NCBI GenBank assembly: GCA_036405135.1
Contig: DASWYF010000010.1
Span: 1 to 64,000 of the forward strand
Reading direction: 5' to 3'
DNA: 64,000 nt
Source of the DNA: Verrucomicrobiia bacterium
GTDB taxonomy: Bacteria; Verrucomicrobiota; Verrucomicrobiia; Limisphaerales; JAEYXS01
The notes under the pieces were generated by a model, which saw only the letters and a program-made list of their open reading frames with translations, was not told the origin of the DNA and did not search any database. Position numbers and translations under genes: made by a program. Shown one piece after another: positions 7,615-16,291 of this stretch (position 1 is its first letter; each line of letters opens with the position of its first letter).

Positions 7615-7965
7615 ATGTCATACTGGGGAGGTAAGCCTGCGGATAACGACTACGCTTTTGATGCTGTGGGAGTTTATGTTCTTCTGATAAAGGAAAGAAT
7701 GTTTGAAGATATGGAGAACGTTTTGCAAAAGTCTTACCCGGAACAGAGTATTATAGCGTCGCTTCGGTGTATACGATTGTTGGCGGAGGAATTCCCTAAA
7801 TGTGTTCGAGTTAGTTTCCGCAGGAAAGAACTGGAACAATGCAAAGTAGCGTTTGCCAACTGGTATGATGCGGTGAAAGGCAAACTGCCTGCGAAGTATC
7901 GGGAAGAAATACTTTTTCAGGCTAATGCGGAATTTGCCCTCTTCGAGGAACGAGTTCTTGTTTAA
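7615..7965 (+). CDS. DUF4259-like small protein
   Basis: 116 residues, cytoplasmic, no membrane segment. The start MSYWGGKPADNDYAFDAVG resembles DUF4259 proteins, which begin with a WG....NDDA.D pattern (recalled). The rest is helical and charged, with RCIRLLAEEFPKCVRVSF and an aromatic-acidic C-terminus. Function unknown; such proteins are scattered in bacterial genomes, sometimes near toxin-immunity clusters. The base composition is visibly more AT-rich than the hydrolase gene before it, a hint of separate origin. Confidence 0.6.
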   Translation: MSYWGGKPADNDYAFDAVGVYVLLIKERMFEDMENVLQKSYPEQSIIASLRCIRLLAEEFPKCVRVSFRRKELEQCKVAFANWYDAVKGKLPAKYREEILFQANAEFALFEERVLV

Positions 7966-8096
7966 ATTGAACGCTGTGGATGTTAGTGCTGCTTAGTTAC
8001 ATTGTTGCGAGTTGAGGCGATCCGCGGTCCACGGGAAACTCCGCACTGTTCATCTTTCCCTCCTTTCATTAACTTCCGGCGCGAGATTTACCTGTT

Positions 8097-8999
8097 GTGC
8101 CGAAGCCTGTTGTCATTCACGAAACTGTTCCCGCCGGTGCGGCCACTCCTTTTTCCCGCGCCATCGCTGAGGTGGCGACGGCGCTGAAGCAAGCAGGCTT
8201 CGAGAGCATTGAGATCCCTTCTTCATGGACGCGTGAATCCGATGCGGAGAAAACCTTGCGCAAGCTCGCGCATCGTCCGGTGCCGGTGACTGCAGTTCTG
8301 TGTGGTTACGTTCACACCTCAGATGATTACTCAGAACTCTACGCCGCCTTGGCCGCGAAGAATCTTATCCTCGTCAATTCGCCGATCGAGTACGTGCGCT
8401 GTCTGTCGTTTGCAGCGGCCTATCCGCATCTGCGCGGGCTTACGCCGGAATCCATCATCGTGCGGGATGTGAGTGAAGTGGCTGCTGCTGCCTGGCGATT
8501 AGGCTTTCCTTTGTTCATCAAAGGGGCAGTGCAATCCCGCAAGGACAAAGGCTGGAACGCGTGTGTGGCGAATGCGGTTCATGAGGCGCAATCGCACGTG
8601 ACTGGTTTGCTGAATGCCTACACCTATTCCGAAGGGGCTGTGATTCTTCGGAAGCTCGTGCCGTTGCGTCATGTGGCGAAACGGCAGGATGGTTTCCCCA
8701 TCGCGCGCGAGTTCCGCGTGATTCTCTATCAGGATGTCCCGTTAGGTGTCGGTCACTATTGGCCGGAAGAAGATCCATTAGCTGTATTGACTGAGGAAGA
8801 GCACGCCACCATCTGCGAACTGGCGATCAAAGCGTCTCAGCAACTCCGCGTTCCTTACCTCGCCGTAGACATCGCCCAGCAGGAAAACGGTTCTTGGACG
8901 ATCATTGAAACGGGTGATCCGCAAACGTCAGGGTTTGCGAAAATCAATGTGCCGGAATGCATTGCCAAGTTGGCGGAGAAGTTGGGAGCGATGGAGTAA
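8097..8999 (+). CDS. ATP-grasp domain protein (R2K/DUF4343-like)
   Basis: 300 residues. After an alpha/beta N-terminal part, the segment FPLFIKGAVQSRKDKGW resembles the first ATP-binding lysine region, EFRVILYQDVPLG the middle strand, and YLAVDIAQQENGSWTIIE near the end the acidic metal-binding strand of ATP-grasp enzymes. The arrangement recalls the R2K group of ATP-grasp proteins (family recollection), ligases of unknown substrate. The start is GTG 8097; no ATG fits better. It converges with the kinase gene, with a hairpin between them at 9062-9087. Confidence 0.7.
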   Translation: MPKPVVIHETVPAGAATPFSRAIAEVATALKQAGFESIEIPSSWTRESDAEKTLRKLAHRPVPVTAVLCGYVHTSDDYSELYAALAAKNLILVNSPIEYVRCLSFAAAYPHLRGLTPESIIVRDVSEVAAAAWRLGFPLFIKGAVQSRKDKGWNACVANAVHEAQSHVTGLLNAYTYSEGAVILRKLVPLRHVAKRQDGFPIAREFRVILYQDVPLGVGHYWPEEDPLAVLTEEEHATICELAIKASQQLRVPYLAVDIAQQENGSWTIIETGDPQTSGFAKINVPECIAKLAEKLGAME

Positions 9000-9061
9000 A
9001 CTGGGACGGTTCCGTGCAACCGTGATGTGCGTATTGGCAGCCGGATTTGCTTGGGGAAGTT

Positions 9062-9087
9062 GCTGCGGGTCGGAGACCCGCGCTCCG
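9062..9087 (+). repeat. Dispersed hairpin repeat, copy 1 (terminator-like)
   Basis: GCGGGTC (9065-9071) and GACCCGC (9075-9081) form a hairpin with loop GGA inside TTGCTGC...GCTCCG flanks. It lies between the convergent ATP-grasp and kinase genes. The same flanks with a different but still paired stem occur at 55118-55143, and an inverted copy at 55041-55063. Confidence 0.65.
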
Positions 9088-9094
9088 CCAAGAC

Positions 9095-9928
9095 TCAAGC
9101 CACGTAAAGCGCACCTTCCAGATCGCGCACCAGATACGTCATATCTTGGTAGCGATTGTCCGGGTCTTGCTCGAGGCACTTCAAAACGATCTTCTCCAAG
9201 TTCGCCGGCAATTCCGGGTTCACCGAACGCGGCATCAGGAAGAGGGCATCGCGATTGAGTTGGGCTTGGAGGATTTCCTTGCCGCTCTCACCGGTGAAAG
9301 GTTTGCGATCGGTGAGCAGCTCGTAAGCGGTCACGCCATACGCCCAGATATCCGCGCGGTGATCTACGGGTTTGCGCTGGAGCTGCTCTGGGGCCATGTA
9401 AGCGGGCGTGCCGGGGGTGCGGCCCATCTTCGTCGGCTTGGGCGGGCGGGGCATGGACAAATCGAAATCTACCAATCGCACGTTACCATTCCGCGAGACC
9501 ATCACGTTCTCCGGCTTGAAATCCAGATGCATGAACCCGCTGTCGTGCACGTGCTGGAGAGCGATGGCCATATCGATCAAAATATTACCGACGAACTCCG
9601 TGACGACATCATCGCCCCGGGAAAAGAGCAGCTTGAGGTTATCCCCCTCGATGTACTCCATCACACAGTAGGGCTGGCCACCAATCTTGCCGTGATCCAC
9701 ATAGGTCACCACGTATTCGTGATTATGGATTTGGCTGAGGACTTCACACCCACGGAAGAAGCGTTTCTTGGCGAAGAAGTTGAAGCGCAGGGACTTGTGC
9801 ATCAGGCGCAGGGCATAGGATTGCCCTTGGGCATCGCTGGCATGCCAAATATCCGCCATGCCGCCGCCATTGATGCGTTCGTGCAGGCGATACGACCCAA
9901 ATGTAGAATTAGTAGCGACTTCGCTCAC
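9095..9928 (-). CDS. Serine/threonine protein kinase-like protein with altered motifs
   Basis: 277 residues, a kinase domain only, with no membrane segment or sensor. The glycine loop is G21-G-G-M-A-D-I-W. Helix C Glu is probably E62. The catalytic loop is H134-L-D136-F-K138-P-E-N141, the metal motif is D154-F-D rather than DFG, and APE is at 179-181 with DIWAYGVTAYELL after it. The usual VAIK lysine appears replaced by arginine (YALR41L). The catalytic Asp, Lys and Asn are present. Many bacterial kinases of this Hanks type tolerate HLD; loss of the VAIK lysine often reduces activity. Start GTG 9928. Confidence 0.85.
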   Translation of the reverse strand: MSEVATNSTFGSYRLHERINGGGMADIWHASDAQGQSYALRLMHKSLRFNFFAKKRFFRGCEVLSQIHNHEYVVTYVDHGKIGGQPYCVMEYIEGDNLKLLFSRGDDVVTEFVGNILIDMAIALQHVHDSGFMHLDFKPENVMVSRNGNVRLVDFDLSMPRPPKPTKMGRTPGTPAYMAPEQLQRKPVDHRADIWAYGVTAYELLTDRKPFTGESGKEILQAQLNRDALFLMPRSVNPELPANLEKIVLKCLEQDPDNRYQDMTYLVRDLEGALYVA

Positions 9929-10050
9929 AAGACCAATGCAACCGCGTTACGATTGGCAATTTATAGTTAGCTAATCCCGTGCCACCCCGGCGGCAGATGG
10001 AATATCTGCTTGGCGGATGGAATGCAAGCCCGTGTAATGCAGCGCACTTG

Positions 10051-10971
10051 ATGCGACCGGCCACTGTCATAGCCAGTTACTTTGCAGCCATCTTCCTCGG
10101 AGGGGCTTTGATCGCCCCGGCGGTCTATCATTTGGTCCAGACTCTGGCAGATTCTTGGCCCGCTTTGAAGGGCCTGGCCGGTCATCCTTTCCACCGTTAT
10201 GTGGACCGGAGCTTCATGATCATCGGCATCTTGGGGCTGGTTCCGGCACTGAAGGCCTTAGGGATCAAAAGCTGGAAAGAGGCAGGATTAAGCCCATTTT
10301 CCGAGGGAAAACGCGATGCCGGTAAAGGGTTTCTCTTCGGCTTTTTCTCCCTGGCGATCGCGGTGGTAGTGGTTGTCGGGTTTGGGGGTAGAGGGTTGCG
10401 AGGTGGTCAGACCGCCGCGTCACTTGCCGGTCATCTCTTCAACGCCGCTTTTGCCGCAGTAGTGGTCGCCGCACTGGAAGAATTGTTCTTCCGCGGCGTC
10501 GTTTTCGGTGCGTTGCGGAAGCAATTTTCCTGGAAGAACGCCCTGCTGGTGAGCAGTGCGGTGTACGCAATTTTACATTTCCTCGCCCGTGTCCAAGCGC
10601 CGCCGGAAGTGCATTGGTGGAGTGGGCTTGCGTTATTGCCACACAAGTTGCGTGGATTTGGTGACGTGCAACAATTAGTTCCCGCCTTCTTCAACCTCCT
10701 GCTGGCCGGTATCATGTTAGGGCTGGCTTACCAACGGACCGGGACTTTGTGGTTTTCCTTCGGTTTACACGCTGGATGGATCTTTTGGCTAAAAACTTAT
10801 GGCTTCGCTACCGATAACGTAGCTGATTCGCAGGTGTGGATTTGGGGAAGCGGCAAGCTGATTGATGGCTGGGTCGCGGGTATCGTGTTGGCATTATTGC
10901 TCGCCTTGCTCCTGAAGATACTGCCAGAATCTCCGGCGAAGCATGAGGTTCCTCCCCCCACAACTGGCTGA
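10051..10971 (+). CDS. CPBP/CAAX family intramembrane protease
   Basis: About 306 residues from ATG 10051, with some eight hydrophobic helices. EELFFRGVVFGALR is the first CPBP motif (paired Glu and Arg), ILHFLAR supplies the second-motif His, and FSFGLHAGWIFW the third. These residues form the metalloprotease or Rce1-like active site in the membrane. An in-frame GTG at 9979 would add 24 residues without membrane character, so I prefer ATG 10051, directly before the first helix. The last 29 bases overlap comF, so the two are probably co-transcribed. A second CPBP gene is at the right edge. Confidence 0.85.
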   Translation: MRPATVIASYFAAIFLGGALIAPAVYHLVQTLADSWPALKGLAGHPFHRYVDRSFMIIGILGLVPALKALGIKSWKEAGLSPFSEGKRDAGKGFLFGFFSLAIAVVVVVGFGGRGLRGGQTAASLAGHLFNAAFAAVVVAALEELFFRGVVFGALRKQFSWKNALLVSSAVYAILHFLARVQAPPEVHWWSGLALLPHKLRGFGDVQQLVPAFFNLLLAGIMLGLAYQRTGTLWFSFGLHAGWIFWLKTYGFATDNVADSQVWIWGSGKLIDGWVAGIVLALLLALLLKILPESPAKHEVPPPTTG

Positions 10972-11704
10972 GCCTGCCGCGAAGCGGGCAGAAATGTTGC
11001 TGGGACTTTTCTATCCGAACATCTGTCAGCTTTGCGAAAAGGAACCCGCCACCAAGGCGATGGGTTACGTGGGTGAAGCCTGTCGCGCGGATGTGAAGTT
11101 CATCCAAGCTCCCATGTGCGATCGCTGCGGATTACCCTTCGAGGGAGACATCACCCAGCGTTTCGAGTGCACGAACTGCAAGGAGCTCGACCTGTCTTTC
11201 AAATGGTCCCGCGCCTCCGTCGTGTCAAAGAGCGAGGGGACCGTTCTCGAGGTGATTCATCGCTTCAAATACAACGGTGGATTATGGTTCGAACCGTTCC
11301 TTGTGGAGCTTTGGCTAGAGGGCGCAAAAGCGACGTTGGCGACCGAGAAATTTGACCTGATCGTGCCCGTCCCTTTGCATCCGCATAAGGAGCGTGAAAG
11401 GGAGTTCAATCAGGCGGAGCGACTCGTGCGCGCCATCGCCAAGCAGACGAATCTGCGGGTGGGCGATAAGCTCATCGAGCGCGTGGTGGACACCCGCACC
11501 CAGACCCGGTTGGACCGCAAAGAACGCGCGGCGAATGTCAAGGGTGCCTTCGCCATGCGTAAGGGCTTGAAGCTCAATGGTGAGCGTATCTTGGTGGTGG
11601 ATGATGTTTTGACCACGGGAGCCACCACCAGTGCCTGCGCCAAGACACTTTTGAAGGCGGGGGCAGGGGAGGTTTGTGTCTGGACAGTAGCCCGGGGATT
11701 GTAG
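10943..11704 (+). CDS. comF: ComF family phosphoribosyltransferase-like protein
   Basis: 253 residues, usual length. Three CxxC pairs, C28/C31, C59/C62 and C76/C79, form the N-terminal zinc-binding part. The central IVPVPLHPHKEREREFNQAE and the PRPP-binding loop ILVVDDVLTTGATTSA (~residues 213-228) are the ComF/GntX signature. ComF is needed for DNA uptake in competent species and probably acts in the cytoplasm on DNA import; in other bacteria its role is less clear. It overlaps the end of the CPBP gene. The gene symbol is given by family; competence is not shown here. Confidence 0.9.
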   Translation: MRFLPPQLAEPAAKRAEMLLGLFYPNICQLCEKEPATKAMGYVGEACRADVKFIQAPMCDRCGLPFEGDITQRFECTNCKELDLSFKWSRASVVSKSEGTVLEVIHRFKYNGGLWFEPFLVELWLEGAKATLATEKFDLIVPVPLHPHKEREREFNQAERLVRAIAKQTNLRVGDKLIERVVDTRTQTRLDRKERAANVKGAFAMRKGLKLNGERILVVDDVLTTGATTSACAKTLLKAGAGEVCVWTVARGL

Positions 11705-11799
11705 ATATTAAAGGTCCTATTCGATGCGCTAACGGTAAAGAATCTGGCGTCGAGTAGTTGTGTCGTGATGGCTGCTTAAAAACAGCTGGATCAGACCTT

Positions 11800-12753
11800 A
11801 TGGCAACGACGTCAATTACCAAAAAATCTATCGGTGTGGAAACTGTGGTGGAACCCGCAGTCACTCCCCCGGCCAACACTGGCGAAACCACCTTCATCAA
11901 GAAGAGCAAGATCGGCGCTACTTCCAGCAAGAAGAAGGACATTCCCGAAGGACTTTGGACCAAATGCCCCAAGTGCGCGGTGATGATCTATGACAAGGAG
12001 CTGGATGAAAACCTGAAGGTCTGCCCGAAGTGCAAACATCACTTCCCCATCGGTGCCCGTGAACGCATCCACTCGCTCGTCGAAGTCTGCTCCTTCGAGG
12101 AGATGGATGCGGATATGACGGCAGTGGATGTGCTGAAGTTCACCGGCGTGGCTTCCTACACTTCCAAGCTGGAAGCGTATAAGAAATCCACCGGCTCGAA
12201 GGATGCCGTCATCACCGGTGTCGGTAAGATCGGTGCTCAGAAGGTCGCCTTAGGCGTGATGGATTTCAGTTTCCTCGGTGGCTCTATGGGTTCGGTGGTG
12301 GGTGAGAAGCTCACGCGCCTGATCGAGACGGGCACAGACCGCGGTCTGCCCGTTGTCATCATTTCCCAAAGCGGTGGCGCTCGTATGTATGAGGGCATGT
12401 TCAGCCTCATGCAGATGGCGAAGACCTGCGGCGCTCTGGCGGTGCATGCGAAGGCCAAGTTACCTTACATCAGCGTGCTGACGCATCCGACGACGGCTGG
12501 TGTAATGGCCAGCTACGCGAGCGTGGGGGACCTCATCATCGCTGAACCGGGTGCCATGATCGGCTTCGCCGGACCGCGCGTGATCAAGGATACGACGCAG
12601 GCTGAGTTGCCTCCGGGCTTCCAGACGGCTGAGTTCCTGCTGGATCATGGCCTCATCGACGCCATCGTGCCTCGTCTCCAGATGAAGCAGCAGCTCGGCT
12701 ACTACCTTGATTTCATGATGGAAGGAAATCGCCGCGTGGCTTCGTTGGGCTAA
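11800..12753 (+). CDS. accD: Acetyl-CoA carboxylase carboxyltransferase subunit beta
   Basis: 317 residues. AccD with AccA transfers the carboxyl group from biotin to acetyl-CoA, the first step of fatty acid synthesis. The zinc ribbon C56-PKC59 ... C75-PKC78 is at the N-terminus; the crotonase-like core follows with MDFSFLGGSMGSVVGEK, SQSGGARMYEG and PTTAGVMASYAS. The start is ATG 11800; an upstream in-frame TTG would add 14 residues and is less likely. A Thr/Lys-rich extension of ~45 residues precedes the zinc ribbon. It stands alone with a strong terminator; folC, often next door, is absent. Confidence 0.96.
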   Translation: MATTSITKKSIGVETVVEPAVTPPANTGETTFIKKSKIGATSSKKKDIPEGLWTKCPKCAVMIYDKELDENLKVCPKCKHHFPIGARERIHSLVEVCSFEEMDADMTAVDVLKFTGVASYTSKLEAYKKSTGSKDAVITGVGKIGAQKVALGVMDFSFLGGSMGSVVGEKLTRLIETGTDRGLPVVIISQSGGARMYEGMFSLMQMAKTCGALAVHAKAKLPYISVLTHPTTAGVMASYASVGDLIIAEPGAMIGFAGPRVIKDTTQAELPPGFQTAEFLLDHGLIDAIVPRLQMKQQLGYYLDFMMEGNRRVASLG

Positions 12754-12781
12754 GCTGTTTCCAAATAATTTAACCGGCAAA

Positions 12782-12805
12782 GGCGCGGATCATTCCGCGC
12801 CTTTT
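12782..12805. terminator. Bidirectional terminator between accD and the HEAT gene
   Basis: GGCGCGGA (12782-12789) pairs with TCCGCGCC (12794-12801), loop TCAT, followed by TTTT on the plus strand and by A-rich/T-rich flanks on both sides. The stop codon of the opposite HEAT gene (12790-12792) lies inside the loop, so both genes end in the same hairpin. Confidence 0.85.
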
Positions 12806-14472
12806 GCTTTTGGTTCGCCGGAAATCTTGCGGATGGCTTCTTTCGCCGTTTCCTTGATCTGAGGACGCGGATGATTCAGTAACATCTCCAGGAGAGGTAA
12901 TGTCACTTTCGCCTGTGGCCCGATTTTCCCAAGTGCTTCCGCCGCCTTGCTGATGATCCGTTCGTTCTGATGTTGCAGATGTTTTTGCAAAATGGGCACG
13001 GCATTGACCGCGTCAGCTTCCAGATCGCCCAGCTTTCCGCATGCCTCCCACACGATGTCATCACGGCCATACTCCATCAGTGTGATCTGTTCGTTCACCT
13101 TGGCTTGAACATCTCTGGTGATCTGGCCGAGTGCGAACCACGCTTTCATGCGCACATTCGCTTCATAATGATTGGTGAAAGCCCGGAGCAATTCAGGTGA
13201 CACGTTGTTGCTGTTCCCGATCTCGCCGAGTAGTTGGAGGATGCTGGCTTTGTCAGTCGTCGTCGCCTGCGGCAGCAATTCCTGCAGCCCTGAAATCACT
13301 TCCGGCCGATGGTGTGAAAAGTTTTTCAGTACCGCAAAGACGGCGGGTGATTTGCGGGCCAATGATGAAGTCGGCTGGGTTATCGTCCGGTCTTTCTTCA
13401 AAAGATTCAAGGTCAACGGGACAAGGCGATCAAGGTCATTGGTGACTTCCAGAAAACTTTCGATGATTATTTCGCGCGAGAAAGGGTCGTTCAATTCCAG
13501 CCGCCGGGTGAAGAGTTCCCGGGCGGAGATGGATTCTGGCAAAGTGAGCTTTAGCAATGCGTAAGCTCTTATTTTATCAGTGCCATTCTCCGCTTCGTTC
13601 AACAGCATGGCGGCTGACATGCGGGCGGCTGTTTTCAGATTGGTGCCGAACGTAGGAAATGCCTGCTGGTTGCGATCCAATGGCCTGAGCAGGATTGGGA
13701 TCACGCGCGGATCTTCACTGCCGATATTGGTCAGGATGTTGTAGGCGGTATACGGTATGGCGTTCGAACGATAGCGCGTGGTGATGATCACATTCGTGGC
13801 CACTGTGCCAGGCACACTGACGGAGACTTGCGTCTGAAATGTCAGCACACCACCAGATGGCATCGGCAGATTGATGGCGTGGATGCCTTGAACACCTTGT
13901 GAGACGATGATGGATGTATATTGGGATCGGAACGATCGCGGTGTCCGATAGAGTTGATTGCTGACCATCGGGAATTGATTCAGAGGGATACTCGTACTGC
14001 TTATCGCCGCGCCTTCGTGCTTCTCCAACCATGTGATCAGATGAGGAATCGCTGGTGCGGCATTGGTGCCCAGACGATTGAGCAGGGCTATGATGGTGTC
14101 GCTCTTGGATTGCGGCTGCGGTTTAAGCACCAGCGTTCTGAGACGGGAAGGGATCTTTTGGTGATGCGCTATCAGCCATTCATGCGTAGCAGAAGGTTTG
14201 CGAAGCAATTCATCGCCGAGAAACTCAGCCCCTTGCTTGCCCATCGCCCGAAAGGCTTCTCCCGCTTCCGGCATCCGTTGAAAATTCGTGCTCGCGAATT
14301 CTAACCATTCACCCGCTGTCTTGTCCTGATAGAAAGGTTCCTTCTTCCGGGTGGTCATGACAGTGGCAGTCATCAAGACCACGCAGACCAGTGATAAAAA
14401 GAATAAAGCGGCCTGACGGCTTCTCAAGAAACCGGCTAATCGGGTGAACCATGAGACCAACCTTGGGGACAC
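12790..14472 (-). CDS. Membrane-anchored HEAT-repeat protein, copy 3 of a tandem
   Basis: 560 residues. A basic start (MSPRLVSWFTRLAGFLRSRQ) and one hydrophobic helix (~22-40) anchor it; the rest is outside or inside the membrane with HEAT repeats. The start of the mature part, YQDKTAGEWLEFASTNFQ, is shared with its two neighbours. Then comes AAPAIPHLITWLE, a central region ~150-260 of no clear repeat type, and C-terminal HEAT repeats (ISKAAEALGKIGPQAKVTLP, then AKEAIRKISGE). HEAT arrays bind proteins. It is the last of three paralogues in one direction, 53 bases after the previous. Function unknown. Confidence 0.8.
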   Translation of the reverse strand: MSPRLVSWFTRLAGFLRSRQAALFFLSLVCVVLMTATVMTTRKKEPFYQDKTAGEWLEFASTNFQRMPEAGEAFRAMGKQGAEFLGDELLRKPSATHEWLIAHHQKIPSRLRTLVLKPQPQSKSDTIIALLNRLGTNAAPAIPHLITWLEKHEGAAISSTSIPLNQFPMVSNQLYRTPRSFRSQYTSIIVSQGVQGIHAINLPMPSGGVLTFQTQVSVSVPGTVATNVIITTRYRSNAIPYTAYNILTNIGSEDPRVIPILLRPLDRNQQAFPTFGTNLKTAARMSAAMLLNEAENGTDKIRAYALLKLTLPESISARELFTRRLELNDPFSREIIIESFLEVTNDLDRLVPLTLNLLKKDRTITQPTSSLARKSPAVFAVLKNFSHHRPEVISGLQELLPQATTTDKASILQLLGEIGNSNNVSPELLRAFTNHYEANVRMKAWFALGQITRDVQAKVNEQITLMEYGRDDIVWEACGKLGDLEADAVNAVPILQKHLQHQNERIISKAAEALGKIGPQAKVTLPLLEMLLNHPRPQIKETAKEAIRKISGEPKAKGAE

Positions 14473-14525
14473 AAGAAATACCTCTCATGCGTGACGAGGA
14501 AGGTCAAGCCGCACGGTGACTGGAA

Positions 14526-16235
14526 TCACGGCGTATCTTTCAGTTTTGGATCGCCTGATATCTTGCGGATGGCTTCGGTGACCGCTTCACGGACTGAGAG
14601 CTGTGCGTGATCACGCAGAGCTTCCAGGTCAGGCAGTGAGTCCTTGGCCACGGGACCGATCTTGCCGAGTGTTTCAGCGGCTTTGGTGACGACCCGTTCT
14701 TCGGGGTGGTGCAGACCTTCACGAATTTTAGGGACGGCAATCCGGGCTGTGGGACCCATCGCACCGAGTCTTTCGTAGCAAGTCAACACGTTGCCGGGAT
14801 GCATGTAAGCTACCTGTGCCATGACGAAAGCATTGGTGTCACCCGTGAGCTTGCCGATGAGGTTCCAAGCACTCGAACGAGTTTCAACGGATATGCTGTT
14901 CGTGAAAGAACGGATCAAGTTGAGATCAATGTCATTCGTGCTGTCCATCTCCGCCAGGAATCGGATGATGTAGTAATCTGGTCGTGAATCACGGGTATCC
15001 CGGAGGATGTCTTGCAGGCCGGGAATGACCTTGGGGCTGTAGCGGGCGAATTCTTTCAGTGGCGTATAAGGCTCGTCCCAAAAATCTGGATAGGGTGTGC
15101 GGCTGTGCAAGATCCGGGTTGCATCGAACATCTTTGGCCGCCGCCTGATGCCATCCAGTGCGAGCGGCACGATACGGTCCACTTCATTCGTGAAGGGCGT
15201 GAGAGCGTGCAGAGCGAAATCAAAGATCGGGTAATCATCGGCGTTCAATGTTTGGATGAACACTTCTCTGGCTGCTGTGGATTCGGGCAAGGTCAGCTTA
15301 AGCAGGCCCAGTGCGATGCTTCTTTCCACGCGGTCTGGAGAGGCAGCTTTTGTGACAAGCAGGGGAATGCGCTGGCTGGCAGCAACTTTAAGATTGGTCC
15401 CATAATCATGGGGCATCCCGATCATCGCCTGTCCTAAAGCGGGCCTGAACAGCAGAGGAATGATGCGCGGATCTGTACTGCCAACTTTTCGCAAGGTGAA
15501 ATATACATCCATCGGTAGGGTGTTGGAAGCATACCTGGAAGAGAGGATCAGATTTGTGCTGACGATGCCTCGTGCAGTCGCCAGCACTTGAGTTTGCACC
15601 AGCAGGGAACCGCCGAAACCGCTGCTAACGATTTGATACTGGTTTGACGGTCCCGTGCGTTTGAACATGTAGCCCGGTAAGATCGCATTTGTGCCGATGA
15701 GCTGAATTCCTTGGACGGTTCTGTTAGTAGAGGAGAACACAGAGATGGGGACTGCTGCCTGGTGGTAGGCAACCGTGTTGTTGGTCTCCAGCCACGTAAG
15801 CAGCATGGGCATGGCCGGAGCAGCATTGGTCTCCAGCTTGAGTAAAAGCGTCTGGATGGCCTGAGTGATCAATTGCTGCCTAGGCTTGAAGAGGCTTTTT
15901 CTAAAAGGCGCCGGGATGTTCTGGTGGTGGGACAGCAGCCATTCATCCCATTTGGACGGTTGATGGATAAGTTCACGGCCCAAGTATTCTGCGCCCGCCG
16001 GTCCCATCTGGGTGAAGGCCTTGGCGACTTCGTCCATTTTACTCCAGTTAGTCGTGCACTGTGCGAGCCATTCACTGGCGGGGATGCCTTGGTAGGATGG
16101 TTCGGGCTCGCCACGGTTCAGGAGGATGGACAGGCCAGTGATGGCGCAGAGGAACAAGAGAATCAAGGTCGCACCCGTCCGGCTCCGCAGGAGAAGAGAG
16201 AAGCGTGAGAAGAATGCCGGCAACCTTTGGGACAT
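14526..16235 (-). CDS. Membrane-anchored HEAT-repeat protein, copy 2 of a tandem
   Basis: 569 residues, same plan as its neighbours: basic start MSQRLPAFFSRFSLLLRSR, one hydrophobic helix (~22-42), conserved YQGIPASEWLAQCTTN and AAPAMPMLLTWLE segments, a central part of no clear repeat type, and C-terminal HEAT repeats ending VTEAIRKISGDPKLK. The three proteins differ at many positions, so the duplications are old, yet the gaps between genes keep a common AGGTCAAGC segment (14501-14509 and 16263-16271), so the units duplicated together with intergenic DNA. Nothing indicates a catalytic role. Confidence 0.8.
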   Translation of the reverse strand: MSQRLPAFFSRFSLLLRSRTGATLILLFLCAITGLSILLNRGEPEPSYQGIPASEWLAQCTTNWSKMDEVAKAFTQMGPAGAEYLGRELIHQPSKWDEWLLSHHQNIPAPFRKSLFKPRQQLITQAIQTLLLKLETNAAPAMPMLLTWLETNNTVAYHQAAVPISVFSSTNRTVQGIQLIGTNAILPGYMFKRTGPSNQYQIVSSGFGGSLLVQTQVLATARGIVSTNLILSSRYASNTLPMDVYFTLRKVGSTDPRIIPLLFRPALGQAMIGMPHDYGTNLKVAASQRIPLLVTKAASPDRVERSIALGLLKLTLPESTAAREVFIQTLNADDYPIFDFALHALTPFTNEVDRIVPLALDGIRRRPKMFDATRILHSRTPYPDFWDEPYTPLKEFARYSPKVIPGLQDILRDTRDSRPDYYIIRFLAEMDSTNDIDLNLIRSFTNSISVETRSSAWNLIGKLTGDTNAFVMAQVAYMHPGNVLTCYERLGAMGPTARIAVPKIREGLHHPEERVVTKAAETLGKIGPVAKDSLPDLEALRDHAQLSVREAVTEAIRKISGDPKLKDTP

Positions 16236-16291
16236 CAGAGATGTGTGTCATGCAGACACAAGAAGGTCAAGCGACACGATGACTCAAATGA

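Noticed and set aside
11758-11799. Upstream TTG start for accD adding 14 residues
   Set aside because: The product would begin with a Cys-rich segment absent from the family; ATG 11800 gives a normal start.
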